A program made the translations under genes and the position numbers. A stretch of 64,000 bases of DNA from Streblospio benedicti (Eukaryota; Annelida; Polychaeta; Spionida; Spionidae): the NCBI GenBank assembly GCA_019095985.1, contig CM032660.1:9491501-9555500 (forward strand), read 5' to 3'. Below, piece after piece: positions 21,220-33,763 of the stretch; the first letter of the stretch is position 1; each line of letters starts with the position of its first letter. The notes under the pieces were generated by a model that saw nothing but the letters and a program-made list of their open reading frames with translations, had not been told where the DNA came from and searched no databases.

Positions 21220-24200
21220 CCTCCCTTTAATTGTACGTACCTACAATTAAATAAATGATATTCATATAGTGGTATTTTGCAAATACTTAACATACTACAA
21301 TTCAAACAACTCAGTCATTATAGAAGTGAAACTCTATAGATTACTGTTTACAGCATTGTAACTACTTCAACATAATCAATTCAAATCAATTAATAATAAA
21401 AAAAATGCACATATAATTTGCATAAACGAACACAAAGTTACTCCTTACTCATTTTGTCTATCATTATAAACTGTTGCAACCAACTATAGTATAATTATGT
21501 AAATTAACACAATTAATTCAACACAATTATTCAAATCAATTAATCATAAATATACATATAATTCGCGTAAAGTAATAAACACAAAGTTACTCATTACTTA
21601 TTTTTGATAGGAAATTGATGCAATCAACTATAGTCTATAGAATAAGTCACTTCAATCATCTGAATCTGGTCTGAACAGAAACACCAGCTTATGTACTGGA
21701 CGCTCAAGAATGGCTTCTTGAGTTTTGACTCGTACTTTTCGTACAAGATCATCAGAGCTCTCAAAGGTCTCCAAAACTTTGCCCTTTGGTGTTCTTTCAT
21801 TATTAATTTTTTTAGCATTCTGCAGTTCATCAACACATACTGGCTCATATTTTGTTGTGTTATCATGTTGATTGCTTATGTGTTTTTGAAGCTTTTCTTT
21901 CAGGCGAAGACACACAGCAATCGCTCTTCTTGCACTCATCCATGAGGAGAAAGTTTCTAGTCGTTGCAGTAACAGGCTGTCTGGTATGGGATTTGCCTTG
22001 GTGGTCATGGTAGCGATTCGTTTAACTTCGGGATCAGAGGATTGCACTTCGAATCTGATCTCATTTGCAATTGTAGCTTCTGGGGATTTCAGAAACTCTG
22101 GCCCATGCCACCACAATTTGTTGACAAGAATTTTATTGATGGACATTCCACGTGAAGTAAAATCCGCTGGGTTCTCTCCTGTTTTGACGTAATGCCACTG
22201 GCTTGGATGGGAAAATGAGCGAATTACTTGAATTCGGTTAGCGACAAATATATGAAACTTTCTTGCTTCATTGCTGATGTAGCCCAAGACGACTTTACTG
22301 TCAGTCCAAAATACATGCTGCAAATTTTCATAATCAAGCTCACTATTCAGAAATGCAGCAATCTTCACATACAACACAGCTGCTGTCAACTCTAGACGTG
22401 GAATGGTAACCAGTTTCGAGGGTGCTACCCTGGATTTGGCCATAACCAGTGATGTACTAACTTCCCCATTAGTGTCAATGATCTTCAAATATGAACACTG
22501 CCCATATCCAACTTCACTTGCATCGCAGAAGTGGTGGAGTTCTACTGTTGCTGCCTGTATCATATCAGTGGTTTTGTAACATCTTTGTATTTGTAGCTCA
22601 GACAATTTCGACAGTTCATTAGCCCATTTTTTCCAATTTTGCTCCAGCTCTTCAGATATAGGATCATCCCAGTTACATCCATCTCGACATATTGCTTGCA
22701 AACACATTCCTCCCTGTCAGCAGAAATGGTGACACTAGGCCCAATGGGTCAAATATGGATGACACAGTCGATAGAATGCTCCTTCTGGTAGTTTTGTTTT
22801 CTTTCAATTGAACATCAAAGCTGAATACATCTTTTCTACACGCCATTCAATGCCTAGTGTCCTTGATGCTGGTAATGGATTACTATTGATGTCCAAACTC
22901 TGTAAATCCTTTGCTTGATATAGTTTGGGGATGTTGTCAATGATCTCTCGTGAAGGAGAAATGAACTTGTGCAATTTGAAACCGCCTTTGTGGCACAACT
23001 ATATCCTGTCATGAATGAGGGTAGTTGCCTCTTCTTGAAATTTGTCTGCAGTGGCTTTCAGAGCATACATGGCACACCCTGGTGATGATGTTGCGCCGAA
23101 CAAATGTACAGTCATGCGGTACTCATGAGGCTCCGAAGATAAGTCTGCTCTCGGTGACCACAAAAATCTGAGGTAGTTTCGATCTTGTTTTCTGACTGTC
23201 ACTTGATGGAACATCCCTTCAATATCACATGCAAACGCATATTTCTCCTTTCTAAATCTGCACGGTACCCCAGGAAGGCTATTCATCTGGTCTGGACCTT
23301 GGAGCAGCTGTTTATTCAATGATTTGCCTGCGTACTCCGCACTGCAATCAAATACAACTCTTAGCTTGTTTGGTTTGTGGGGGTGATAAACCCCATGATG
23401 GGGAATGTACCAACCATCTGTTTTCAATTCTTGTTCAGACACCCTTTCTGCGTGACCGTTGTCAATGAGGTCTTCCATAAATTTCATGTAGTCTGCTCGA
23501 TATTTGTCGTCTCTTGCCAATCTGTTCATCAGTCCCTTGTACCTTTTCATAGCTAAGTGTTTATTGTTAGGTAATGATGTCTCATCTTTAAGTGGAAGAG
23601 GTATCTGGAAATGACCATCACTGTGTGTAATCTCTTCTACCTTCTTTAAAAACTTGAAGTCATCTTGTGACATCTTCCCTTCACCATGTTCATTAAACTC
23701 TTCTTCATACATTTGCTTTATCTGTACAGGGCTGACTTCCTTAACATGTGTTCGCAGCGCAAAACGATGACTTAGATTGTCTTGCTGTTTTCTAGGTCTC
23801 ATGTTGCCTGTAACACCCCAGCCAAGAATGGTACGAATTGCATAGGGGTCACAGTCTCCTGCAGACACAACTTCTCGAGGCATCAAGGCAACAGAACAGT
23901 TAAATCCAATCAACATTCCCACCTCCTTTTCCTTTAAAATGGGAAGATCGTTAGCAACTGACTTTAGATGAGGCCATTTGTTGATGGTTTCCTTTCTTGG
24001 AATCAAATCCTTGTCAACTGGGATAGATTCTTTTGTATAAACTCCAGGGAGTTTGACCTCAGAATTTTCCTCTACACCTTTGATCACAAGTCCATTCACA
24101 AGATTGCATGGCACAATGCGCTTATCAGCCATTGTTGTCAGACTTAAGTGCACTCTTTCAGATGGTACATTTAGTTCATCAGCAAGACGCTGGTCAAGAA

Positions 24201-25418
24201 AACAAGCATTTGATTGGTTGTCCAACAGCGCATAGGTGTTCATTTTCTTCTCAGGATTGCTAGAATGATACACCGTGATGGGAATGATCAAGGAATGCAG
24301 ACTATTTGATGTTGTTTCTACTTCTGCGACAAAACTTCCTGCTTTCTTTTCAGTTGGTGCTTCAATTTCTTTATCAGCAATATCAGCAATATTTTCATTT
24401 TGTTCTGGTCCCTGGGGTTCTGGTTCTGTTTGTTTTGGGGGTAGGCCAATTAACAATAGCGGTCTTCCTTCCGTTTGCAATGTTTTTTCAAGTGCCCACC
24501 TTTTAGACAACCAAAACAAATTCCTTTCTTGAGGCAATGGCTTTTCCGTTCTTCATAATTCAGGTTTTTAAAGCTGCCACATGAATATAGGCCATGCTCC
24601 ATTTCACAAAGCGAACACTTCCTTTCCATTTTTCCTGTCACTAAATCTTGAGTAACTTCTATCTCAGATTTGAACGAAGATGCTGACCTTTCCTTTTCCC
24701 TTTCAGATTTAAGTGGTGGATTTTCCTTTTCTTGTAACAAAAACAGACTCGTGGGGCCACATGCTATACGGGCTTCCTTAGCCAGGAACTGTGTGAAAAC
24801 TGAGAGAGGTGGGTACTCTCCCTCAAGATCTGGGTTGAATGAGCGTCCATTTTCACCATACAACCATTTGTCTACAGTCCGTCCCCAACGATCAATAATG
24901 GATCGGGGCAGTTTCTTCAAAATCTTTCTGTTCTCTTCTGCTGTATTTAGACACTGCAAGGTTTTTATGGAATGCATTGCAGCCTCACAGTGTTGCAGGA
25001 ACTCAGCCAGTTTTCGCAAACCAATCCCGTCACCTGGTTTGATGACTGGCCAATCACTGAGCTCCCTCTTAAAGGCTTCACCAAGTTTATATTTGTCACC
25101 GTATCTAGTCTTCAGCGCTTGTTTTGCTCTCTCATAGGATTCTGGTGAGTCTAGCATCAGATATCCGCTGATTGTCCCTTTAGCTTCACCACTGGTATAT
25201 TTGCCTAGATAATACAGTCTGGAATGAGGTGATTCTGTATTACTTTCAATAAGTGTCTCAAAGGATTTCATCCACATAGGAAAATTCATCATGTTACCCT
25301 CAAACACTTCTGGTTCCATAGGAGGTAGGTGATCTCGACGAGATAACGCAGCAGCCAGTTGACTCACTATATCAGTTTGCTTCTTCAAATACATATCGCC
25401 ATCTGTGGACATATTCAT
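20507..25418 (-). mobile_element. BEL/Pao LTR retrotransposon fossil
   Basis: On the minus strand, Gag with a DUF1759-like region and zinc-finger Cys-rich end (25418-24450), aspartic protease and reverse transcriptase (24537-22999), and RNase H / Pao-type downstream domain (22707-21652) occur in the BEL/Pao order. A 3' LTR candidate is at 20507-21219, preceded on the coding strand by a purine-rich tract. The element is incomplete and broken in a few places, and no 5' LTR is seen. Long surviving frames suggest moderate age. Its 5' side abuts a Penelope-like fragment and its 3' side a LINE fragment. Confidence 0.85.
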
Positions 25419-25419
25419 A

Positions 25420-25960
25420 AGCTATGTCTCTTTCTATGTCATTGATTTCCTTCTCTATAATGGGTGGCGTTATTTTATAGTCTTTAGTTATATTTTCATT
25501 CAGCAGTTTGTTGTAGTCGTCCACTTTTACTTTATAGAAGTTGGTTGTCTTGTCTGCTCCTATGAGTAGTTCATTGGAATTTGTGATTCTTTTTATGTCT
25601 TTAGTTAGTTGGTTTTGGAATTCGTTTTTGGTTTTCTTGAATTTTATATTTTGAATCAGTTTTAGCATTTCGTCTTCAAGTTGGGTGAGTTCAGGTACCT
25701 TAGGTGGGGTTTTGGTAGAGGGAAAGCCATATGTTTCTTTGCTTTCTGGTTTTTGCTTCGGTTGTAGGAAGAAATATGTTCGCCATCTTAGATTTTTTAT
25801 GAAACTTTCGGTCTTGCTTATAAGATTTTGTAAGTATGCCTTTTTACCTGGGATTGGAATGTTCTTTGTGGAGTATCCAAGATTCACAGTGTCCATGACC
25901 ATGTTTGAAGTAAATGTAAGATTGTGGTTTAAAAAAAAATAGAAAATAAGAAGAAACACT
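25420..25960 (-). mobile_element. PLE family B, N-terminal piece (inverted)
   Basis: The minus strand encodes the region before the RT core of PLEs: 'LQNLISKTESFIKNLRWR', 'GADKTTNFYKVKVDDYNKLL', 'NITKDYKITPPIIEKEIN'. It ends abruptly at the BEL/Pao Gag start on one side, and on the other meets the RT half of the same family in opposite orientation. Confidence 0.7.
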
Positions 25961-25967
25961 CATTCAT

Positions 25968-27490
25968 TTGCTTTGACGTTTGCAATTTCTACCCCACTAT
26001 AACGGAGAATTTACTGAACAAAGCCTTAGATTTCGCAAGCAATTTCATAGATATCACAGATGAAGACAGACATATAATACTACAGGCCAAAAAATCAATC
26101 CTTTACAGCAATAGCACTTCATGGTCAAAAAAAGATAGTACATTTGATGTGACAATGGGCAGTTTTGACGGCGCGGAAACATGTGAACTTGTGGGTCTTT
26201 ACATGCTGTCACAGATGCAGGACCTAGGCATCAATGTAGGCCTATACAGGGATGATGGCCTTGCAGTATCCGATAAAACACCAAAAGAAACGGAAACAAC
26301 AAAGAAGAGAATTTGCAAAATTTTTGAAAAAAATAACCTAAAGATCACAATCGAAGCTAATCTAAAGAACGTTAACTTCCTAGACATAAATTTAGACCTC
26401 AGATCCGAAATATATAAGCCGTATGCAAAACCCAACAACACCCCACTCTACGTGCATAGAAGAAGCAACCACCCCCCAAGTATAATAAAGAATATCCCAA
26501 TAAGCATCAACAGGCGCATAAATAGCATCTCCGCGAACGAACAGGTGTTCAAACAGGCGACACCAGAGTACCAGCAGGCCCTGAATGTCAGTGGATACAA
26601 GTATAATTTAGAATACCAAGATATAAGAATGGGCGCAACAAATAGCATGAAAAGAAAACGAAAGATTACCTGGTTCAATCCACCTTTTAGCCAAAATGTA
26701 CAAACAAATGTTGCAAAATGCTTCCTAAAGATAATAGACAAATGTTTCCCAGCTGACCATAAACTGCACAAAATCATAAATAGGAATACAATCAAAGTTA
26801 GCTATAGTTGTATGAGGAATTTGAAAAGTATTATATCACAACATAATAAGAATATCATTCAACAGCATGAAGAGAACAAAACGCACCCACAGAGAGATAG
26901 CATAGCCCCAACAACAGACTGTAATTGCAGAGACAAAGCAAATTGCCCAGTAGGAGGAAAATGCCTTGAAAAAAATATTATATATCAGGCCACCGTCAAA
27001 CCAACAAACACCAACAAAGAAGAAACATACATTGGATTAGCATCCACCACTTTCAAAGAAAGATACAGAAACCACATAGCCAGTTTTAAGAATACAAAGA
27101 ACAGAAATGCCACAACGCTCAGCTCACACATATGGTCACTAAAAGACAATAGCATACAACACAAAATAACATGGAGAATAATAGAAAAGGCACAACCATA
27201 CAGGACGGAAACAAACAAATGCAACCTGTGTCTGAGGGAAAAATTTATAATAATATGTAAGCCGCAGTTAGCATCTTTGAACAGCAAAAATGAACTTGCC
27301 TCTGAGTGCAGACACAAAAAAGAAATTCCTCCTCTCAAATAGTGCATTATGAATTTAATTTAAAATAGCAAAAAACTAAATAAGCAGAACGATATGGACC
27401 TCACAAAACGAACAAACAATTTAAAGTACAATTTTAGGACACGGTTTTAACTGATAAATCACCAATATTACATTTATAACATAAAATAAT
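25968..27490 (+). mobile_element. PLE family B, RT and GIY-YIG half
   Basis: Coding similarity starts near 25975 ('FYPTITENLLNKALDFASNF') and runs through a long frame to 27342. RT blocks include 'MGSFDGAETCELV' and the catalytic 'LYRDDGLAV'. A downstream 'KRKRKITWFNPPFS' precedes a Cys cluster 'CNCRDKANCPVGGKC', then GIY-YIG ('YQATV...ETYIGLAS') and a 'CNLCLREKFII' Cys pair. The 3' UTR runs to about 27490 and is shared with 18612-19102 and 31880-32090. The N-terminal part of RT is on the opposite strand next door, so the copy is rearranged and not functional as it stands. Confidence 0.85.
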
Positions 27491-28640
27491 AAAAAATCAT
27501 TTTTGAGCTAATTAATTAATTTTTTTTCAACATCAATACCCCGGCATACAGTGATGACTGGTAGGCTGCTGTGGTATCAAATTTTGTTAATATTCATAAG
27601 TAAAATGTTTAAGTTTTGTCACAATAAAAAAAACATCTTATCTATTCTTAATTTATTAAAACTCGATTTCCAACCTAGTACATTGTGACAAAACGAAAAT
27701 GCACATCGCCGTCATTCTTTTGGTGGTCTGCCTTTTAGCAACGACCGATATACGGAAATATCACGGGAGAAACAGGGGGCATTACGACATGCCGGGGATA
27801 TTTTATGACAATTCAAATCAAATGGCGGATCACAGATAAGGTGTTTGACAGCAGTCTTATGAAAGCTGCATGGGCTCCGTGGTCGGCTCCGTATATAGTG
27901 TGTTTCTTTGAAAACGAATAAATGATGGTGTCAACTACGCAGATATTTTGCCGATCCGGGAATAAACAACCAATTTTTAAACGTTTTCACTCAGATGTGT
28001 TGTAAATAATCATCTATTATGCATGAAAACGGTTTCAGTAGTAAATTTTACATAGGTGTAAGAATAATTACGCAGTTTTATAAGCTCCACAACCTTAAAC
28101 ATTGAACTATTCCCGTTTTGATAAACATACATTCGCAGACAGACCACGGGATTTCAAGTGGCAACATTCAATGCGACAATGACAGCCAGTATCCTCATTA
28201 AACTGTTAAATGTACCTTGACATTTCTATGTAAACTTTGAGAAATAGAAGCATCACTGTTTTTTATTTGTGTAATTACTTCTCCTTAGCCGATATGAAAG
28301 TGTTACGTTATCCATAATTGAGTACAGTAGGTGCAACCACCACGTTTATCAACGTACGTGTGACGTAGTTATCTGAACGTGATGTACGTCATTCGTTCGG
28401 GGTCACCCGTACTAACACAGGGTCATCCAGTGCATTTTGCTGAAAATTTGTACTGAAAATCGTGCTGAATTCTGAGTTGAGTTCATAGCCTACAGACATC
28501 ATGCGTATAGTCTTAAAATGACTTTTTGCGATGAGCGTTAAGCGATTTGCAAATACCACTGCTCCATGGCGTTCTGCGCAAATTTTGTTAAATGAAGAAT
28601 GGAGACGCATTTTATCTGCTGCGGACCTGTTTTGAGGGAG
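27491..28640. other. intergenic; contains a dispersed repeat
   Basis: No gene recognised. 27897-28190 is a diverged copy of 50655-50965, sharing 'TTCTTTGAAAACGAATAA', 'TCAGTAGTAAATTTTACATA' and 'GATTTCAAGTG'. Confidence 0.5.
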
Positions 28641-29420
28641 GGGTGTTTAAGAAAGGGGGTGTGTGTGTCCATATTTGGGGGGGGGTGGGGGGTTTGGGAC
28701 ATGGCTGGTGGTGAGGCAGGCATTTAAAATGTTCCAGATCTCATCAATTTCAACCCGAGCAGCAGCAGAAAGGGGGTGATTGAGATGCACATTTATAATG
28801 TTTTGCACGTGTTTACCAGTGGTAGGGGTAGCTGGAGGGAGGGATATTAGAGGGATCAAGCATTGTCACATACATGTCGTGTGTGTATGGCTGTCACATA
28901 TGACTGTGGGAGGAAGGTGATGGGGGTGTATTTAATCTTTCCCCAGACCTGTATAGTGACGGAGCTTTTGTGAGGGATGTGGGACAGGGGAAAGAATGGG
29001 AAGGGGAGCATTTTTAATCTGTTTCTGATCTCATCCGTTTCAACCAGAGCAGCAGCATGAAATTATGCATTAATTATGTTTAGGACCTGTTAAAAGAGGG
29101 GTTGGGGGAGAGAAGAGGGTGTGGGGGCGGTGGAAGGAAGGGTAGGGATGAATGGGACATTTAATCTGCTCCGCACGTGTTAACCATGGGTAGCAGTAGC
29201 TGGGGGAGGGATATTAGAGGGATCAATCATTGCCATTATTTAGTACATTTAGTGTGTAAATGGTTGTGACATATGACGATGGGAGGACTGGTGATGGAGG
29301 TGTATTTAATCTGTCACAGACCTGTATACTGACGAGAACTGGTTCGGAGGGATGTGGGACAGGAGGAAGGATGGGGAAGGATGAGCATTTAATATGTCCC
29401 GGATCTCATCTGTTTCATCA
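28640..29420. repeat. two-unit tandem repeat, period about 366 bp
   Basis: 'GGGAGGGATATTAGAGGGAT' occurs at about 28835 and 29202. 'TGACATATGAC.(G/A)TGGGAGGA', 'GTATTTAATCT.TC.C.AGACC' and 'GGGATGTGGGACAGG' also recur at the same offset. G-rich on the + strand, non-coding. Confidence 0.7.
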
Positions 29421-29457
29421 ATTAGTATATATATATATATTATATAATATATATTAT

Positions 29458-29540
<83 letters not shown>
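29421..29540. repeat. (AT)n microsatellite
   Basis: Nearly pure TA dinucleotide with short interruptions, butting directly on the end of PLE-C at 29541. Confidence 0.9.
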
Positions 29541-31240
29541 GGTCTAAAATATGCACACACTACATTTTTCATACAGTGATATAGTACATAAGTATATGGA
29601 TTAAATACATAAAAACAAAAACATGAAAGCTATTTCACCAATGCCTAATACAAAGTATCATGAAACTAGAAGATTTGAATTATACTCATAGAAAAATATT
29701 GCTTGAAAGAATACAGGATACAGAATAAAACCTATGCATGACACAAACCAAAACAGTGCATAGTACGCATTATATTAAAACTAAATCAGCAAGAATTTCC
29801 TCTTGTGTCTACAAGTACTCACAAGCTCCGACTTTTTATTCAGGGTGGCCATTTCACTGTGATAAATAATGAAAAATTTCTCCAAATTGCACAAATTACA
29901 TTTTTTTGTCCTATTGTTATATGCTCTTGCTTTACCCACTATTGTCCATTTTATTCTGTGCTCTATTTTGTCTTGCTTTAATTTCCATATGTGTTTGCTA
30001 AGTTCAGTTACATTTTTTAAATTTTCATTATTGAAAGATTGTTTGTGGTTATTGTAGCGCGTTTTGAACGAAGTTTCGGAAAGTCCAATGTAGGTTGCTG
30101 TAGTTTGGTTGGTAGCTATTACAGAGGCTTGATACACTATAGAGGCCTGGAGGCAGTTTCCATCTACAGGGCAGTTGTCTTTTCTCCTGCAATTGCACTT
30201 GTTCTCTTGCGTTTGCTCTTTTTTTATCTGCCGCTTATTGTGTGCATCTATATGGTCTTTAATGTTGGGCATACAGCTGTATGATATTTTAAGAGTATTT
30301 CTATTAAATATTTTATGTAAGATATGTTCATTAGGGAAGCAGTCATTTACTATTTTGAAAAAAGCTTTTCCAATGTTAGTTTTTACTTGCCTGTCGAATG
30401 GCGGGTTAAACCATGTTATGTTTCTTTTTCTTTTCCTTTGGATATTATTATCAGTTTCAGTGCTACTGCTCCTTTCCTCATACTTGAGCTGGTACCTGTG
30501 TCCGCTTTCTTGGAGGGCTGTCTGGTAAGGTTGTACTGCTTCTTTAAAGATTTTTTCTGAAGAGGATATTTCTGAGAGTCTTTTGTTTATGCCTTCTGGG
30601 ATAGCTTTTATTATATTGGGCGGGTGGTTACTTTTTGCATGAACATATTGTGGCCTATTCCCAGGTTTCATATACGGGCGGTATTCTTGCTTGTTGAGGT
30701 CAAGTGTAACATCTAGGTGGTCCGTGATTTTTTTGTTTGCTTCTATTGTTATTTTTAAATTGTTTGCCTCAAATATTTTGCATATAGCCTTTTTCTGGTT
30801 TTCAATGTCTCTAGGTGCTCCATGCGATATTGCCAGCCCATCATCCCTGTACAGTCCCACAGATAATCCGTTGCCAAACTCCTCTTTGATCTGGTGGAGT
30901 AAGTAGCAGACTACAATTTCGCATGTCTCTGCCCCATCATACGACCCCATGGGCACATCGAACAGTGAGTTATTATTGTCTTTCTTGCGCCAAGGGTCGT
31001 CATTGCTGAAAAGCAGGGTTTGTTTGGCATGCATGATTATTGCTTTGTCTTGGTCGCTTATTGTCTGGAATTGCTCTGCATGCTCTATTGCTTTGGCCAG
31101 TAAATTTTCAGATATTGATGGGTAAAAATCTACGATGTCGAACGAGATAAACGATGCCTTTGTTTTGCTTTGAGTACATTTGAACCACTCTAGTACGGCT
31201 TTTGTGTTCCTCCAAAGGTTTACGTTTGTTGCTTTCACTA
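29541..31240 (-). mobile_element. PLE-C, RT + GIY-YIG body
   Basis: A 485-codon minus-strand frame (31238-29781) carries PLE RT from 'SFDIVDFYPSISENLL' through 'PMGSYDGAETCEIV' and catalytic 'LYRDDGLAI', then 'KRKRNITWFNPPFDR', a Cys cluster 'CNCRRKDNCPVDGNC', GIY-YIG ('TATYIGLSETSFKTRYNNH') and 'CNLCNLEKFF'. Same family as PLE-B but clearly diverged. The N-terminal part of RT is absent because an inverted copy of the element's own 3' end begins at 31237. The long intact frame suggests a young insertion. Confidence 0.88.
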
Positions 31241-31815
31241 CAGCAACCTACATTGGACTTTCCGAAACTTCGTTCAAAACGCGCTACAATAACCACAAAC
31301 AATCTTTCAATAATGAAAATTTAAAAAATGTAACTGAACTTAGCAAACACATATGGAAATTAAAGCAAGACAAAATAGAGCACAGAATAAAATGGACAAT
31401 AGTGGGTAAAGCAAGAGCATATAACAATAGGACAAAAAAATGTAATTTGTGCAATTTGGAGAAATTTTTCATTATTTATCACAGTGAAATGGCCACCCTG
31501 AATAAAAAGTCGGAGCTTGTGAGTACTTGTAGACACAAGAGGAAATTCTTGCTGATTTAGTTTTAATATAATGCGTACTATGCACTGTTTTGGTTTGCAC
31601 TGTTTTGGTTGTCATGCATAGGTTTTATTCTGTATCCTGTATTCTTTTCGCGCAATTTTTTCTATGAGTATAATTCAAATCTTCTAGTTTCATGATACTT
31701 TGTATTAGGCATTGGTGAAATAGCTTTCATGTTTTTTGTTTTTATGTATTTAATCCATATACTTATGTACTATATCACTGTATGAAAAATGTAGTGTGTG
31801 CATATTTTAGACCAG
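31237..31815 (+). repeat. inverted copy of the PLE-C 3' end
   Basis: The sequence is the reverse complement of 29541-30110 with very few differences. It re-encodes the GIY-YIG C-terminus on the + strand (to the stop near 31560) and the whole 3' UTR. The two arms are separated by the RT-coding body, about 1.1 kb. Confidence 0.9.
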
Positions 31816-31816
31816 A

Positions 31817-31856
31817 GCCCCTGATGATTGCCAAGCATGAAACAATGTTGTAGGGC
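31817..31856 (+). ncRNA. hammerhead-ribozyme-like motif at the PLE-C end
   Basis: GCCC (31817-31820), CTGATGA, a short hairpin TTGC-CAA-GCAT with one U-U mismatch, GAAA, a minimal helix III CAA-TG-TTG, TA (cleavage-site type UH), then GGGC (31853-31856), which pairs with the opening GCCC. All conserved hammerhead core bases are present in order. Very short helix III is characteristic of PLE hammerheads, which are known to work as tandem or dimeric forms. It lies immediately after the PLE-C 3' UTR on the same strand. Confidence 0.65.
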
Positions 31857-31879
31857 AATGTCATTGTAGTTGTTCATTT

Positions 31880-32090
31880 AATTTATAAATTACATGGTTT
31901 CAAAAAATATGTTATAAATGTAATATTGGTGATTTATCAGTTAAAACCGTGTCCTAAAATTGTACTTTAAATTGTTTGTTCGTTTTGTGAGGTCCATATC
32001 GTTCTGCTTATTTATTTTTGCTATTTTAAATTAAATTCATAATGCACTACTTGAGAGGAGGAATTTCTTTTTTGTGTCTGCACTCAGAGA
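31880..32090 (-). mobile_element. PLE family B, 3'-end fragment
   Basis: Near-identical to 27300-27490 (reverse) and 18612-18830, ending at the last codons of the PLE-B protein. Sits tail-to-tail with PLE-C. Confidence 0.85.
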
Positions 32091-32096
32091 TTTTCA

Positions 32097-32194
32097 CCGG
32101 TTTTTGGCTTGTACGCCAGCGATCGTGCATAAAGGAACCCATGAAATCCCTTACGTGCACCCCCCCTCTTTTCCAAAAACCTGGATCTGCCAGC
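32097..32194. mobile_element. MITE family 2 copy, partial
   Basis: 'ACCCATGAAATCCCTTACGT', a C-rich run and 'AAAAACCTGGATCTGCC' mark the family's right half. Inserted right at the PLE-B fragment end. Confidence 0.6.
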
Positions 32195-32459
32195 GCATGT
32201 GAATTCTGGAACAGTTCTGAAGTAGAAAATGAGGTATATATGGTCTTAAATTATGAACTAAAAAATCCTATGGATTTGGTACACAGCGCTTGGTCTCATT
32301 TTGTTATGTAATGTTCTTTTTTATGCTGTATAAATATGTTTCCAATGATTTAATTTTGAATTTTGAATTTTTATTAACGTTTTCAAACCATGTAGGTTCC
32401 TTGTCAAAATAGAATTACAATATCAAAAAATCAAATCAAAGAAGATGGTCATTGACGCA

Positions 32460-33660
32460 TCAATTTAAGTCTATTTTCCCTCTGGTTGGGATGTAGTGTA
32501 CTTCACCTATTACTTTGAGGGTGTAATGCCATCGGCCTGCTTGGCCAACTGAGGAGGCAGGTTTGATCTGAATATTCAGAGATTGGCGATTGATACTCAT
32601 GAAACTAGTAGTCGCACCCGTATCAAGTGTCAATTTGACCGGTTTGTTACCATAGTATGTATTAAGGTATGGTGATTGAACAATGTCTACTGCACAGATA
32701 TCGTGGCTATGTGTATCGTAGGGTGTGTTATTTTGATGAGTAACCTCTTCCGGCTCTGGATCGTATTCATCTTCTAGCATTGCTGCACCTCTGCTGTGAT
32801 GATGATTGTTACTCTTGTATCTACACTCCCACGAGGCATGATCGTAGCGACGGCCAGCTCTATGGCATGACCAACATGTACTTGGTTGTTTTTTTGTAAA
32901 TGGCATCATCCTGCACACTTTAGATACATCATTGATAGTGCTCATTTCTTCAAGGAGGAGTTTAACTTGAGAGAGATATATCTCGTTTTATAGATGAAAT
33001 AGATTTGTCTCGTAGCTCTGTTGCGTATTTCTGCTTCACCAGTTTGGGTAGCGATGGGTGAATCAAATGTAGCCATACGGTCACAACAATATTTTCCAAT
33101 GTTGGTGTCATCTCCTCATCAACTATTATTTCATCTCCATGGTGTGATATCTGTGAACCGGTGGTCATTAAGTTGTCTTCGACAAAAGCCATTAATCGTT
33201 GAAATAGGTCTTCATGGCGCTCATTTGGCTGTAGCTGGAATGACATGAAGTCATACTACTGCCTGTTTTTTTTGGAGTCCGTATTGGGCTCTGATAGGCC
33301 TCCCATATTGCTTCTAATGATGTGCAAGATTTGATTATTGTATTTCTCGAGATGACGGGGTAAATATTTGCGATTTGCCCAAGAAACAACTCTAACTGGA
33401 TGCGCTTCTTCACAGCTGTCTTTCTAATATTCGCTGGTACGTCATCTCCGTCATTGGTCAAACCACGGTTTCCCCCCTTTGGTCCAAAAACAAAATCTGG
33501 CTCTAAAAGGGGACTGAAATTGTTGTCTTGACAGATGATATAGGGGTTTACCCTTCCATGCGTTGAAAGGGCGTAATACTTTCCTCCGTAGAAAGCTGCC
33601 ACTGCTTTGGGGCCTTGAATGACTTCCGTGTTTCAACCCCGTTGGGGGGAGCCCGGAAAA
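32460..33660 (-). mobile_element. LTR retrotransposon gag/protease fossil
   Basis: The minus strand carries Gag-like segments (33602-32962), then a Cys/His zinc-knuckle-like segment ('CWSCHRAGRRYDHASWEC') and an aspartic protease start ('LTLDTGATTSFMS') at 32945-32460. LTR element, probably Ty3/Gypsy-like. Incomplete and broken in several places; the upstream side is lost in the assembly gap. No LTR identified. Confidence 0.7.
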
Positions 33661-33663
33661 GAA

Positions 33664-33763
33664 NNNNNNNNNNNNNNNNNNNNNNNNNNNNNNNNNNNNN
33701 NNNNNNNNNNNNNNNNNNNNNNNNNNNNNNNNNNNNNNNNNNNNNNNNNNNNNNNNNNNNNNN
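33664..33763. other. assembly gap (100 N)
   Basis: 100 N. The right flank (33764-33920) is full of homopolymer doublets ('aaaacctttgggaaattc') and looks like low-quality read ends. Confidence 0.99.

Noticed and set aside
29869-30906. Several hydrophobic + strand frames
   Set aside because: Antisense of the PLE-C reverse transcriptase and endonuclease.
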